Shown here: positions 33,540 to 42,898 of the stretch, piece after piece
Layout of the letters: each line of letters starts with the position of its first letter
How positions within the stretch are numbered: the stretch's first letter is position 1
Source: Legionella drancourtii LLAP12
GTDB taxonomy: Bacteria; Pseudomonadota; Gammaproteobacteria; Legionellales; Legionellaceae
Reading direction: 5' to 3'
NCBI RefSeq assembly: GCF_000162755.2
Contig: NZ_JH413832.1
Coordinates: forward strand, 20,633-71,241
DNA: 50,609 nt
Translations under genes and position numbers: made by a program
The notes under the pieces: generated by a model
What the model saw: the letters and a program-made list of their open reading frames with translations, nothing else
What the model was told of the DNA's origin: nothing
Databases searched by the model: none

Positions 33540-34724
33540 TTACATTTCTGCAATTTGCAACCATTGTAGTTTCCATAGATCAAAGAGAAATGATTGATTT
33601 CGTTCTTTACTTAAATAAGGGCTAAAACGCTCATTTGCTAAGAATCGATTATTGGCTATTTCACTTAATAAGGCGGGAGAAACCCCATCTATTTCCCATT
33701 CACAACCATTGATGTAAAACTGGTATTCAGACTCTATATCCTCATTCTGATAAGCAAAGCGACATGAGGCATCGCGAACAAGATTTAGGCCTGTTTTTAA
33801 TTCTTTGATAAAGGTTGCAACATCAGTTAATTCATCTTCTTCTAACGGCATTGGTAACTGTTGTTCTGCCTGTTGATCCAGGCGTGTAGCAAAACAGCCG
33901 AACCAAGATTTCATAATGTGTTCATCATTGATTAATTGCTGTAATAATTTTTGTGCATTTTGCCAGGCTGGAGCACTAATTTCTGAGGTATTTTTTAAAT
34001 GAGACCAGTCCGGATCTTGGTATAAATCTTTGAATGCGTCCTTTTCAGATAAATAATCGCCTAGACTATCCCATAGTTCTTGCCCTTGATAACTACGATA
34101 ACCAAAAGAATAAGTCATGCAATTTTCTGAGCGGGATATGCCATAGTGACCAATATGTGCTGGTAGATAAAGCATATCGCCTTCTTCGAGGATGATTTTT
34201 TCCTCAACATCAAAGCGCCTCATAATGCGTAATTCAAGATCTTGGATGTAATTGTTATTATGACATTCTTTTGTTGTGAGCGACCATTCACGGCGGCCCT
34301 GGGCTTGATATAAGAATACATCATAATTATCATAATGAGGGCCGACACCGCCATTTAGGGCGGCAAAACTTATCATAATATCATCCACACGCCATTGTGG
34401 AATGAAATCAAAATGATCAAGTAACTCGCCAACCTCTGGCACTAAGCGATCTACGCCTTGAACGAGCAAGGTCCAATGCGTTTGCGGTAGCGTGTTAAAA
34501 TCATTTTCAGCAAATGGCCCGCGCTGTAAGTGCCAGTAGGGTGCTTCGTTAGGCGTTTCTCGGACGATACGGCTTTCTACCTCTTCTTCAAGTGCGAGTC
34601 CTGCCAATTCATCAGCCGATAATGGATTTATAAAATCAGGTAAGGCATTGCGGATGACCAACGGTTTTTTTTGCCAATATTCGCTAAGAAAGGTTTTTAA
34701 AGAAATTTCCTGGAAATTTATCAT
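33540..34724 (-). CDS. roxA: Cupin/JmjC ribosomal protein uL16 arginine hydroxylase RoxA (YcfD)
   Basis: About 394 residues from ATG 34724 (MINFQEISLKTFL; GGGAG upstream), slightly shorter than a start at 34742. KKPLVIRNALPDF opens the JmjC/cupin fold; PHYDNYDVFLYQAQGRREW contains the HxD iron ligands (HYD), and GDMLYLPAHIGHYGIS the distal His. This matches YcfD/RoxA, a 2-oxoglutarate Fe(II) oxygenase that hydroxylates an arginine of ribosomal protein uL16 (L16). A C-terminal winged-helix region completes the length (E. coli 373). Single gene followed closely by the Kef antiporter upstream. Confidence 0.93.
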   Translation of the reverse strand: MINFQEISLKTFLSEYWQKKPLVIRNALPDFINPLSADELAGLALEEEVESRIVRETPNEAPYWHLQRGPFAENDFNTLPQTHWTLLVQGVDRLVPEVGELLDHFDFIPQWRVDDIMISFAALNGGVGPHYDNYDVFLYQAQGRREWSLTTKECHNNNYIQDLELRIMRRFDVEEKIILEEGDMLYLPAHIGHYGISRSENCMTYSFGYRSYQGQELWDSLGDYLSEKDAFKDLYQDPDWSHLKNTSEISAPAWQNAQKLLQQLINDEHIMKSWFGCFATRLDQQAEQQLPMPLEEDELTDVATFIKELKTGLNLVRDASCRFAYQNEDIESEYQFYINGCEWEIDGVSPALLSEIANNRFLANERFSPYLSKERNQSFLFDLWKLQWLQIAEM

Positions 34725-34797
34725 TTTTACTGGTGCTCCCATAAGGATTAGAAGGTTACGAGGGAGCTGGTTGCTCTCCCACGTTTGCCCTGACGGA

Positions 34798-36594
34798 TTA
34801 ATTTGAATGAAGGATGCGTTCTAATTCACCTTTTGCCTGACGTGAAAAATTGATTAAATCACTTTCTTTTTCAAAGAACTCAAAAGATTGCAGCAACGTT
34901 GCCTCATCATGCTTTCTAAATGCGAGCGCCTTTTTTTCAATATCTTCATGCTTATAACCTAAAAATTTCATCACTTTTTTGGTCATCGTTAATGAGGAAT
35001 CAAATACTTCTCTAATAAAATAATCAACACCTAATTTATGTAACTCATAAGCGTGGCGGCGATTACGGGCTCGTGCATATATTTTTAAATGCGGGAACTC
35101 TTGTTTGACTAACTCAACAATTCTTAAATTGACATCCGGATTACCAACAGTAACTATGATGAGTTTTGCATATTGAGCTCCTGCACTTTTTAACACATCT
35201 AAGCGACTGGCATCGCCAAAATAACCGATGTAGCCAAATTTGCGGATTAACTCTATTTGTTCTGCATTATTTTCTAATACGGTAATTTTTATTTTTTCAC
35301 CATTAAGTAAACGTCCGATAATTTGGCCAAAACGTCCGTAGCCTGCAAGAATAATGTCATTTTTTTCATTAATTGAATCGTATTCTTTTTCAGGCAGCAG
35401 ACTGAGAAAACGTGGTAGGATGAAACGATAATACAGCAACATTAAGAATGGGGTTGCCAGCATGGAAAGTGCGACTACTAAGGTAAAGAACCCCATAATG
35501 GTTTCATTGATTACTTTTGTGCTGAAGGCATATTGGAAGAGTACGAAGGCAAACTCACTGCCTTGTGATAAGGCAAAAGCAAAGCCTACGGTTTGAAAGT
35601 TCGTTAAGTCAAAGAAACGGCCCAATACAATCAGAATTGTTGCTTTAATAGCAATTAACGCTACTACTGCAGCAAGAATCATCAGGGTGTGTTCTGAAAA
35701 GAGTGAGAAATCCATGCCCATACCAACGGAGATAAAAAATAAGCCAAGCAATAATCCTTTAAATGGTTGAATATCTGCTTCAACAGCATGTTTATATTGA
35801 GAATTTGCTAAAACCACCCCCGAAATAAAAGCACCTAAAGCAGGTGATACACCAATGAATTCCATTAATAAGGTGATTCCTACGACTAAGGCTAACGAAA
35901 AAGCCGTAAACACTTCGCGTAAATTGGTGCGGGCTATGATGAAAAATAAATAGCGGGATAAGTAATGGCCAACGAAAATAATTGAGCCTATGGCCCCTGC
36001 AACTAAAAGGGCGTGTGCCCATTTTGGAAGTTGGATAATAAATGCGCTCTCATGGTGCATATTAATTTGAATGTTTCCATTTAATTGCAGTAATGGGATA
36101 ATAATTAAAATAGGGATTACGGCAATATCTTGAAATAATAAGACCGCAAAAGAAGCTTCACCCTCAGCGGTTTTAAGCAGGTTTTTTTCTTGCAGCATTT
36201 GTAATACTAAGGCGGTGGATGAAAGAGCCAGAGCCATACTCACCGCCACTGTGGAGCGCCATTCATAACCGAGCGTGAGCCCGATTGCGATCAGAATACT
36301 GGTCGTTATAATCACTTGTAAGCTACCTAATCCTACAATAAGTTTTCTAAGTTTCCAGAGCATGGCTGGTTCAAGTTCCAGACCGATGAGAAACAACATC
36401 ATGATGACGCCAAATTCTGCAAAATGCATGATTTGTTGGGAATTACCAATGAGTTTTAAGCCAAAAGGCCCGATGAGTATACCTACAGTAAGGTAGCCTA
36501 ATACAGAACCTAATTTAAAACGGCTGGCAATCGGCACCATGATGCTGGCTGCAGCAAGAAAAGTAAATATATTGAGTAAAAGGTTATCAGTCAT
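34798..36594 (-). CDS. CPA2 monovalent cation/proton antiporter with TrkA-N domain (Kef-type)
   Basis: A 598-residue inner membrane protein. About twelve membrane segments form the Na+/H+ exchanger-type CPA2 core (GYLTVGILIGPFGLKLI, FGVIMMLFLIGLELEP), and the C-terminal half is a RCK/TrkA-N domain with the nucleotide-binding motif ILAGYGRFGQIIGRLL. This is the layout of KefB/KefC and YbaL. It probably mediates K+/H+ exchange in response to stress or nucleotide. KefF/KefG partners are not here, so glutathione gating is unproved. 26 bp separate it from ychJ, same strand. Confidence 0.9.
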   Translation of the reverse strand: MTDNLLLNIFTFLAAASIMVPIASRFKLGSVLGYLTVGILIGPFGLKLIGNSQQIMHFAEFGVIMMLFLIGLELEPAMLWKLRKLIVGLGSLQVIITTSILIAIGLTLGYEWRSTVAVSMALALSSTALVLQMLQEKNLLKTAEGEASFAVLLFQDIAVIPILIIIPLLQLNGNIQINMHHESAFIIQLPKWAHALLVAGAIGSIIFVGHYLSRYLFFIIARTNLREVFTAFSLALVVGITLLMEFIGVSPALGAFISGVVLANSQYKHAVEADIQPFKGLLLGLFFISVGMGMDFSLFSEHTLMILAAVVALIAIKATILIVLGRFFDLTNFQTVGFAFALSQGSEFAFVLFQYAFSTKVINETIMGFFTLVVALSMLATPFLMLLYYRFILPRFLSLLPEKEYDSINEKNDIILAGYGRFGQIIGRLLNGEKIKITVLENNAEQIELIRKFGYIGYFGDASRLDVLKSAGAQYAKLIIVTVGNPDVNLRIVELVKQEFPHLKIYARARNRRHAYELHKLGVDYFIREVFDSSLTMTKKVMKFLGYKHEDIEKKALAFRKHDEATLLQSFEFFEKESDLINFSRQAKGELERILHSN

Positions 36595-36620
36595 AATATT
36601 ACGCCTAGAGTAATCTATTA

Positions 36621-37100
36621 TTAAGGGGCATGGCAGTTTTTAAATTTCTTACCACTGCCGCAAGGGCAGAGAGCATTGCGTGCAACTTGCGGGTTTTTGA
36701 TTTTAAGAGGTTGCAGTTTATTTACTCCACTAACGTAGAACCAAAAATCATGCTCTCTATGGAATTCACTGAGTTCATGAATGGTTTTTACTTGGCCGTG
36801 TTCAAGAAAGCGCGCAATAAATTCTACAAAACCAACATGAGTAGTGGTGGGCTCGGCTTGTAGGATTTCTAATCCCAGCCAGGTAACTTGTTTAGCCCAT
36901 TGTTCTGCTGCCATAACATTAAAACCAATTAATGCATCGCCTTTCATCGTGTGTTTAATGTGATCAATTTTACCTAAGCTATAGGCAGTGTATCTTGAGC
37001 GCATCAATTGTTCTGGTGTTTGCGGTTGTTGCTGTTGTTTTATGTATGGGCCGCAGCAATTTTCATAAGTATTTGCTGATCTACAAGGACAAAGTGACAT
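36621..37100 (-). CDS. ychJ: YchJ-family SEC-C motif protein
   Basis: A 159-residue UPF0225/YchJ protein. An N-terminal zinc-binding CPCRSANTYENCCGP motif and a C-terminal SEC-C motif NALCPCGSGKKFKNCH flank a middle domain beginning PEQLMRSRYTAYSLG. SEC-C motifs are zinc-binding and occur in SecA; YchJ's function is not established. Length is typical. Probably cotranscribed with the downstream Kef antiporter, 26 bp apart. Confidence 0.93.
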   Translation of the reverse strand: MSLCPCRSANTYENCCGPYIKQQQQPQTPEQLMRSRYTAYSLGKIDHIKHTMKGDALIGFNVMAAEQWAKQVTWLGLEILQAEPTTTHVGFVEFIARFLEHGQVKTIHELSEFHREHDFWFYVSGVNKLQPLKIKNPQVARNALCPCGSGKKFKNCHAP

Positions 37101-37315
37101 AGGATGATCTCGAGCAAATAAAAATAAGAAGTTTTCCGATTATATGCGATCTGGCCTTAAATTTTTAGGGTTTAACGCTATTTACACTATTAATTAATTC
37201 ATGTCTATTTGTAATACCCTATGATTTGTAAAAAAATGCTGGCAGAATTTTATCAATCCATGCACAATTCATTTTTAATAAAACCACTTAATTCGAATCG
37301 ATTGGTAAAGAAAAA

Positions 37316-38182
37316 ATGAATACTTATTTATTGACGCAAAATATAGATCAAATCAATCAACAAGACAGTGTTAACCTTCTTGAAGAAGGTTCGGTCTTAT
37401 TTTTTCCCGAATATTATTTTTCTGATGTAGATTCGGCTTTGATGTCTGAAACCATTTTAGATGGTAGTCGTAAAAATATTAGTTATGATTCGCAACGCAA
37501 GACCTTGAGCGCTTATAGAAAAGGTATTGATGGCTTGGACAGTAAACTGGCGCAAATGATGGCAGGTTATGCTGATTTTGCCTATCAATTAATTCGGGCT
37601 ACTTTACCGTCTTATATACCGCACTTACAATGGGGGCGTACCAGTTTTAGACCAGCGCAGGTTAGTGGCCGCGCTAGTTCAAAACGTAAAGACGATACGC
37701 GTTTGCATGTTGATTCATTTTCAGCAAGCCCTGTGCATGGATTAAGAATTTTACGTGTTTTTTGTAATATCAATCCGTACAATGAGCCACGTGTATGGAA
37801 TCTTGGCGAACCATTCCCCCATGTTCTTGAGCGTTTTGCGCCGCACATTGCGCCCTATAGTAAATTCAAGGCAAGAGTATTGAAATTAGTTAAAACTACG
37901 AAAACATTACGTTCGGCTTATGATCATTATATGTTGCATTTGCATGATACGATGAAATTGGATGATGTCTACCAATCGCAAGTTAAAAAAATACAAGTTG
38001 ATTTTCCTGCACAAAGCAGCTGGATTGTTTTTACTGATCATGTGTCGCATGCAGCACTTAGTGGTCAGCATTTGCTGGAACAGACTTTTTATCTTCCCGT
38101 TGATAAAATGACAAATCCAGAGTGTTCTCCGTTAAGGCAATGGCAAAAAATTAGACCAGAAGTCCATGCAAAATTAGCCTGA
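37316..38182 (+). CDS. Kdo hydroxylase-family Fe(II)/2-oxoglutarate oxygenase
   Basis: A 288-residue protein resembling the Kdo 3-hydroxylase (KdoO) family, which hydroxylates Kdo of the lipid A core. TRLHVDSFSASPVHGLRILRVF has the HxD metal-binding motif, and WIVFTDHVSHAAL gives the distal His. SFRPAQVSGRASSKRKDD is another family-like stretch. The enzyme would act on Kdo-lipid A at the inner membrane face. It is divergent from ychJ. Family assignment is from motif and general similarity; the substrate is inferred. Confidence 0.82.
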   Translation: MNTYLLTQNIDQINQQDSVNLLEEGSVLFFPEYYFSDVDSALMSETILDGSRKNISYDSQRKTLSAYRKGIDGLDSKLAQMMAGYADFAYQLIRATLPSYIPHLQWGRTSFRPAQVSGRASSKRKDDTRLHVDSFSASPVHGLRILRVFCNINPYNEPRVWNLGEPFPHVLERFAPHIAPYSKFKARVLKLVKTTKTLRSAYDHYMLHLHDTMKLDDVYQSQVKKIQVDFPAQSSWIVFTDHVSHAALSGQHLLEQTFYLPVDKMTNPECSPLRQWQKIRPEVHAKLA

Positions 38183-38207
38183 TTTAAATTAAGTGCAAAA
38201 TTCTCTT

Positions 38208-38283
38208 CCTCGATCCGTTCGGGCTGAGGAAGTGCGTTAGCATTATCTCGAAGCCTTGCCAGTCTTGGCGCAAGACTTCGAGA
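38208..38283. repeat. Dispersed palindromic repeat, copy 2
   Basis: Inverted relative to copy 1 (30844-30919). It holds the hairpin tctcgaag (38246-38253) / cttcgaga (38276-38283) with inner CTTGC/GCAAG, plus a second hairpin cttcctc/gaggaag at 38205-38232. A further cgggctgag (38220-38228) / ctcagcccg (38301-38309) pair encloses the main hairpin. The remaining 38183-38493 region holds no gene that I can see. Confidence 0.8.
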
Positions 38284-38493
38284 TGGTATAAATGCCTTCT
38301 CTCAGCCCGGACAGTTTTGGAGTATACAAAAGCCCTTTTTCTTTTAGCTTTACAGCTTTGCCTCGGTTGTGTAATCGAATAATACTGAAAAAACCAAGTC
38401 CAGTCAGCACTTAGCTCATAAAAATCCTTTACGAATGAATTAAATGCACGTTATTATGAATCCCATTAATTTTGGGCAAGGATTGTCGTATTT

Positions 38494-39756
38494 ATGCAAG
38501 GAGCTACATCACCTAAAGAAAATAAAAAAAAATTGGTGATTCCTCATCATTGGAAAAAACATTTTCCCTCAGAGAATTTTTGGGGATTGTCCATTCTTAT
38601 TGTGGTATTAATTGGTTTGCTGTGGTTTTATTTTGCCAACAAAAAACCAAAAATTAATGGTGTAAAAGCTCTTCCTGTTGTCACGGCAATTTCTACCGCA
38701 CGTGATGTTCCTGTTTATCTTCCTGCTTTAGGGACTGTTACTCCTGTTTATACGGTTACGATTCAATCGCAAATTAATGGCCTCTTAATGAAGGTCTTGT
38801 TTAAAGAGGGCGAGTTGGTTAAAAAAGGTCAGTTATTGGCGCAAATCGATGAGCGTCCTTATCAGGCTTTGTTAATTCAGTATGAGGGGGATTTAAAGCG
38901 TGATACCGCTCTTTTAGAAAATGCTAGAATTGACCTTAAGCGTTATCAAAAATTATGGAAAGAAGATTCTGTTTCACAACAAGTTCTAGCAACGCAACAA
39001 GCATTAGTAAAACAGTATGAGGGTAATGTCGAAACAGATTTAGGTTTAATTCAGAGTACCAAAGTCAATCTGATTTATTGTAATATCATCTCACCTATTG
39101 ATGGACGCATAGGCTTGCGCTTAGTTGATCCAGGCAACTTCGTACAAACTACGAATACTGGGGGTATCGCGGTTGTTACAACCAATGATCCGATGACGGT
39201 AATTTTTCCCATTGCAGAAGATTATGTTCCGCAAATTATTCCTCAAGCATATGCCAATAAAGCATTGGTAGTAAAAGCTTATGATCGTCAGCAAACAAAA
39301 TTACTGGCAACAGGGAAACTGCTGGCATCGGGTAATCAAATTGATCCAACCACTGGTACTGTAAAACTAAGGGCTGTATTTGATAATAAAGAAAATAAAT
39401 TATTTCCTAACCAGTTCGTGAATATAAAAATTCTGGTAAATACGTTGCACAATGCCACTCTAGTTCCTTCTTCAGCAGTGCAACATACCACAACGGAGGA
39501 TTTTGTTTATGTCTTCAATGCGGATAATACCGTAACCGCCAAAAAAATTATCATGGGACCTGCCAGTGGAGATGATACCGTGATTACAAGTGGTTTAGCG
39601 CCCGGCCAACACGTAATTGTTGATGGTGCTGATAAATTAATGAATGGCTCAAGGGTTGTGGTACAAGCTTCATATACTATTAAAAAAGCCCACGTTTCCC
39701 AGTATGCTCTTCGCAGCACAATGAATCATGATGGCAAGGTGCATAGTGTCACATGA
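38494..39756 (+). CDS. mdtA: RND efflux periplasmic adaptor (MdtA-like membrane fusion protein)
   Basis: A 420-residue membrane fusion protein. An inner membrane anchor (WGLSILIVVLIGLLWFYF, about 29-47) is followed by a lipoyl/barrel-sandwich domain with coiled-coil hairpin and beta-barrel. Signatures: PVYTVTIQSQINGLLMKVLF, LLAQIDERPYQALL, SPIDGRIGLRLVDPGNFV and the SGLAPGQHVIVDGADKL end. This matches MdtA, the adaptor that links the MdtBC pump to the outer membrane channel. It overlaps mdtB by ATGA, so translation is coupled. First gene of the efflux operon. Confidence 0.93.
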   Translation: MQGATSPKENKKKLVIPHHWKKHFPSENFWGLSILIVVLIGLLWFYFANKKPKINGVKALPVVTAISTARDVPVYLPALGTVTPVYTVTIQSQINGLLMKVLFKEGELVKKGQLLAQIDERPYQALLIQYEGDLKRDTALLENARIDLKRYQKLWKEDSVSQQVLATQQALVKQYEGNVETDLGLIQSTKVNLIYCNIISPIDGRIGLRLVDPGNFVQTTNTGGIAVVTTNDPMTVIFPIAEDYVPQIIPQAYANKALVVKAYDRQQTKLLATGKLLASGNQIDPTTGTVKLRAVFDNKENKLFPNQFVNIKILVNTLHNATLVPSSAVQHTTTEDFVYVFNADNTVTAKKIIMGPASGDDTVITSGLAPGQHVIVDGADKLMNGSRVVVQASYTIKKAHVSQYALRSTMNHDGKVHSVT

Positions 39757-42700
39757 GTATTTCCGGCCCATTTATAGCAAGAGCAATTGCAACTTCATTA
39801 TTAATGTTTGCCATTTTCCTCAGTGGAGTGCTTTCTTATAAATTATTACCTGTTTCTGCTTTACCCGATGTAGAATACCCTACAATCCAGGTTTCAACTT
39901 TTTATCCAGGCGCCAGTCCCGATGTAATGAGTACTACGGTAACTGCGCCACTGGAACGGCAATTTGGACAAATGCCAGGCTTGGAGCAAATGACTTCAAA
40001 TAGTTCTAACGGTTCCTCTATTATTACGTTGCAATTTAATCTGGAGGTGGGGTTAGATGTTGCTGAACAAGAAGTACAACAATCCATTAATGCAGGCAGT
40101 AGTTATCTGCCTAAAGATCTGCCTAATCCTCCTGTTTACAGTAAAGTAAATCCAGCAGATACCCCCATTATTACTTTGGCTTTAACATCAAAAAACATGC
40201 CTTTGACCAAAGTAGAAGACTATGCAGAAACGCGCTTGGTACCTAAAATCTCCCAGTTAACCGGCGTTGGTTTGGTTAGTATTGGTGGCGGACAGCGCCC
40301 GGCTGTTCGTATTCAAGCCAATCCAAACGCATTATCTTCTTATGGTTTAACAATGGAGGATGTGCGCACTCTGGTTGTTGCTTCCAACGTGAATGCGGCT
40401 AAAGGAAATTTTGATGGTCCACGCTTAGCCTACACGATTAATGCAAATGACCAGCTTTTATCTGCATCCGCTTATCGTCCCTTAATTGTGGCCTATCAAA
40501 ATAGTGCTCCGGTGCGTTTATCTGATGTCGCTCAAGTGATTGATGGGGCAGAAAATACCATGCAAGCTGCATGGATGGATAAAGAGCCGGCAATTATTCT
40601 TAATATTCAACGTCAGCCTGGTGCCAATGTTATTGAAGTTGCCGAGCGTGTTAAACGTTTATTGGCGCAAATGAGGGCAGCTATTCCTGCTCAAATAAAT
40701 GTGGAAGTGCTTACCGACCGTACCACCAGTATTCGTGCCTCAGTAGAAAATGTGCAACTTGAATTGCTCCTTTCTGTAGCCTTGGTCGTTATGGTGATTT
40801 TTCTGTTTTTACGAAAATTACCGGCAACAATTATTCCCAGCATATCGGTTCCGTTGGCGCTCGTGGGCACTTTAGGTTTAATGTACTTGCTTGGATTTAG
40901 TCTGAATAACCTGACGCTAATGGGTTTAACCATTGCTGCCGGCTTTGTGGTTGATGATGCGATTGTTATGATTGAAAACATCATGCGTTATATCGAACTG
41001 GGTGAAGCACCATTAGACGCTGCACATAAAGGAGCTGCCCAAATTGGCTTTACCATTATTTCCTTGTCGATTTCATTGGTTGCGGTATTAATTCCTTTAT
41101 TGTTTATGGGGGATGTCGTTGGGCGATTATTTCGTGAGTTTGCATTGACCTTAACTATAACTATTGCAATCTCAGCTTTTGTCTCTCTAACCTTAACTCC
41201 CATGTTGTGTTCACGAATATTAAAACCTGAAAGCGAACGGAAAACGAATAAGTTTGAACAGTTTCTAGAGAATAATTTAAATTATGTGATTGAACGTTAT
41301 AAAGGTTCCTTAGGCTGGGTACTTGCACGTCAACCGTTTATTTTATTGGTTTTTTTCATTACGGTATTGATCACGGCAATTTTGTTGTACCTCATTCCTA
41401 AAGGATTTTTTCCCATCCAGGATACCGGCGTAATTCAAGGAATTTCTGTTGCGGCAGATTCTCTTTCTTTTCCCGCTATGGCTGAGCGTCAGCAAGCTTT
41501 GGCTGATGTTGTGCTTACCGATCCTGCCGTTGAAAATCTTTCATCATTTATTGGTATAGATGGTACCAATGCAACATTAAACAGCGGGCGTATCCTTATT
41601 AATTTAAAACCATTAGATGAGCGTCTTGATGCCAGTGAAGTGATTAATCGTTTGCAATCCAAACTTAAAAAAGTTGTTGGTGCAACGCTGTATATGCAGC
41701 CAGTACAGGATTTAACGATTGATACGTTAACTAGTCGTACACAATTCCAATACAGCGTGAGTGCTCCAGATAGTGCTGATGTAACAAAATGGTCGCAGTT
41801 AATGTTAGAGAAAATGCGGAAAATTCCTATTTTGAAGGACGTGAATAGTGATCAACAAAATAAGGGTTTAGTGACCACCATTAATATCGATCGCGATACA
41901 GCTTCCAGGCTGGGTATTACCATGCAAATGATTGACGATACCTTATATGATTCCTTTGGTCAGCGGCAAATATCGATTATGTTTACTCAACGTAATCAGT
42001 ATCGAGTAGTACTTGAAGTCGTACCTTTATTGCAAAAAGCAGCAGTTGCCTTTGAAAATTTATATATTAATTCAACAGTTACTAATTCACAAAGCCCCGG
42101 TTCCGCAACTCTGGTTACTAGCAGTGGCTCCGTGCCTTTCAAAACTTTTGCCAATCTTTCGCAAACCTTAGGGCCGTTAGTGATTGCACATAAGGATCAG
42201 TTTCCAGCGGCAACCCTTTCTTTTAATCTTGCCGCAAATGCTTCTTTAGGGGATGCCATCACTGAAGTTAATGCAGCAAAAAAAAGCCTTAACATGCCGA
42301 TTAATGTCGAGGCGGGATTTCAAGGGACCGCAAAAAGTTTTGAAAACGCACTGGCGAATGAAGGTTGGTTAGTTGTTGCGGCAATTGTGGTGGTTTATAT
42401 TATTTTAGGGTGCTCTATGAAAGTTATATTCATCCGTTAACTATTCTCTCTACTTTGCCTTCTGCTTCTATGGGGGCATTATTGGCTTTATATTTGACGA
42501 ATAATGAACTCAGTATTATTGCCTTGATTGCGATTATTTTGTTGATTGGTATTGTGTTGAAAAATGCCATTATGATGATCGACTTTGCTTTGGAACAGGA
42601 GCGCGAATATAAAAAAAATCCTTTCGATGCAATTTATGAGGCGGCCTTACTGCGTTTTCGTCCAATTCTCATGACGACTATGGCTTCGATGTTAGGCGCT

Positions 42701-42898
42701 ATACCCTTGGCTTTAAGTAGCGGCATGGGTGGGGAATTGCGGCGCCCATTGGGTATTGCCATTATTGGTGGTTTGATTGTTAGTCAATTAGTGACGCTCT
42801 ATACCACGCCCGTTATTTACCTGACTTTTGATCGTATTTCACGACGGGTGATGGAGTATGGTCGGAAGAATCACGGCTCGCAAGAGGTTGAAACGTGA
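39753..42898 (+). pseudogene. mdtB: RND efflux permease MdtB, single-base frameshift
   Basis: An RND pump subunit broken into two frames: 39753-42440 (895 aa) and a second frame that carries on to 42898. At 42408-42410 the sequence GGGTGCTCTATGAAAG should read GGGGTGCTCTATGAAAG; adding one G converts ILGCSMKV to [16 protein letters not shown], the normal sequence, as the paralogous mdtC shows. The whole region is 3146 nt, one short of a multiple of three, consistent with one missing base. Twelve TM segments, RND motif GFVVDDAIVMIENI and the two periplasmic porter repeats are present. Truncation removes the last four TM helices, so a pump would be non-functional unless the base is really there. 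Confidence 0.9.

Noticed and set aside
42365-42898. 177-residue frame as a separate gene
   Set aside because: Its sequence is the missing end of mdtB after a one-base shift; it has no start or ribosome site of its own.
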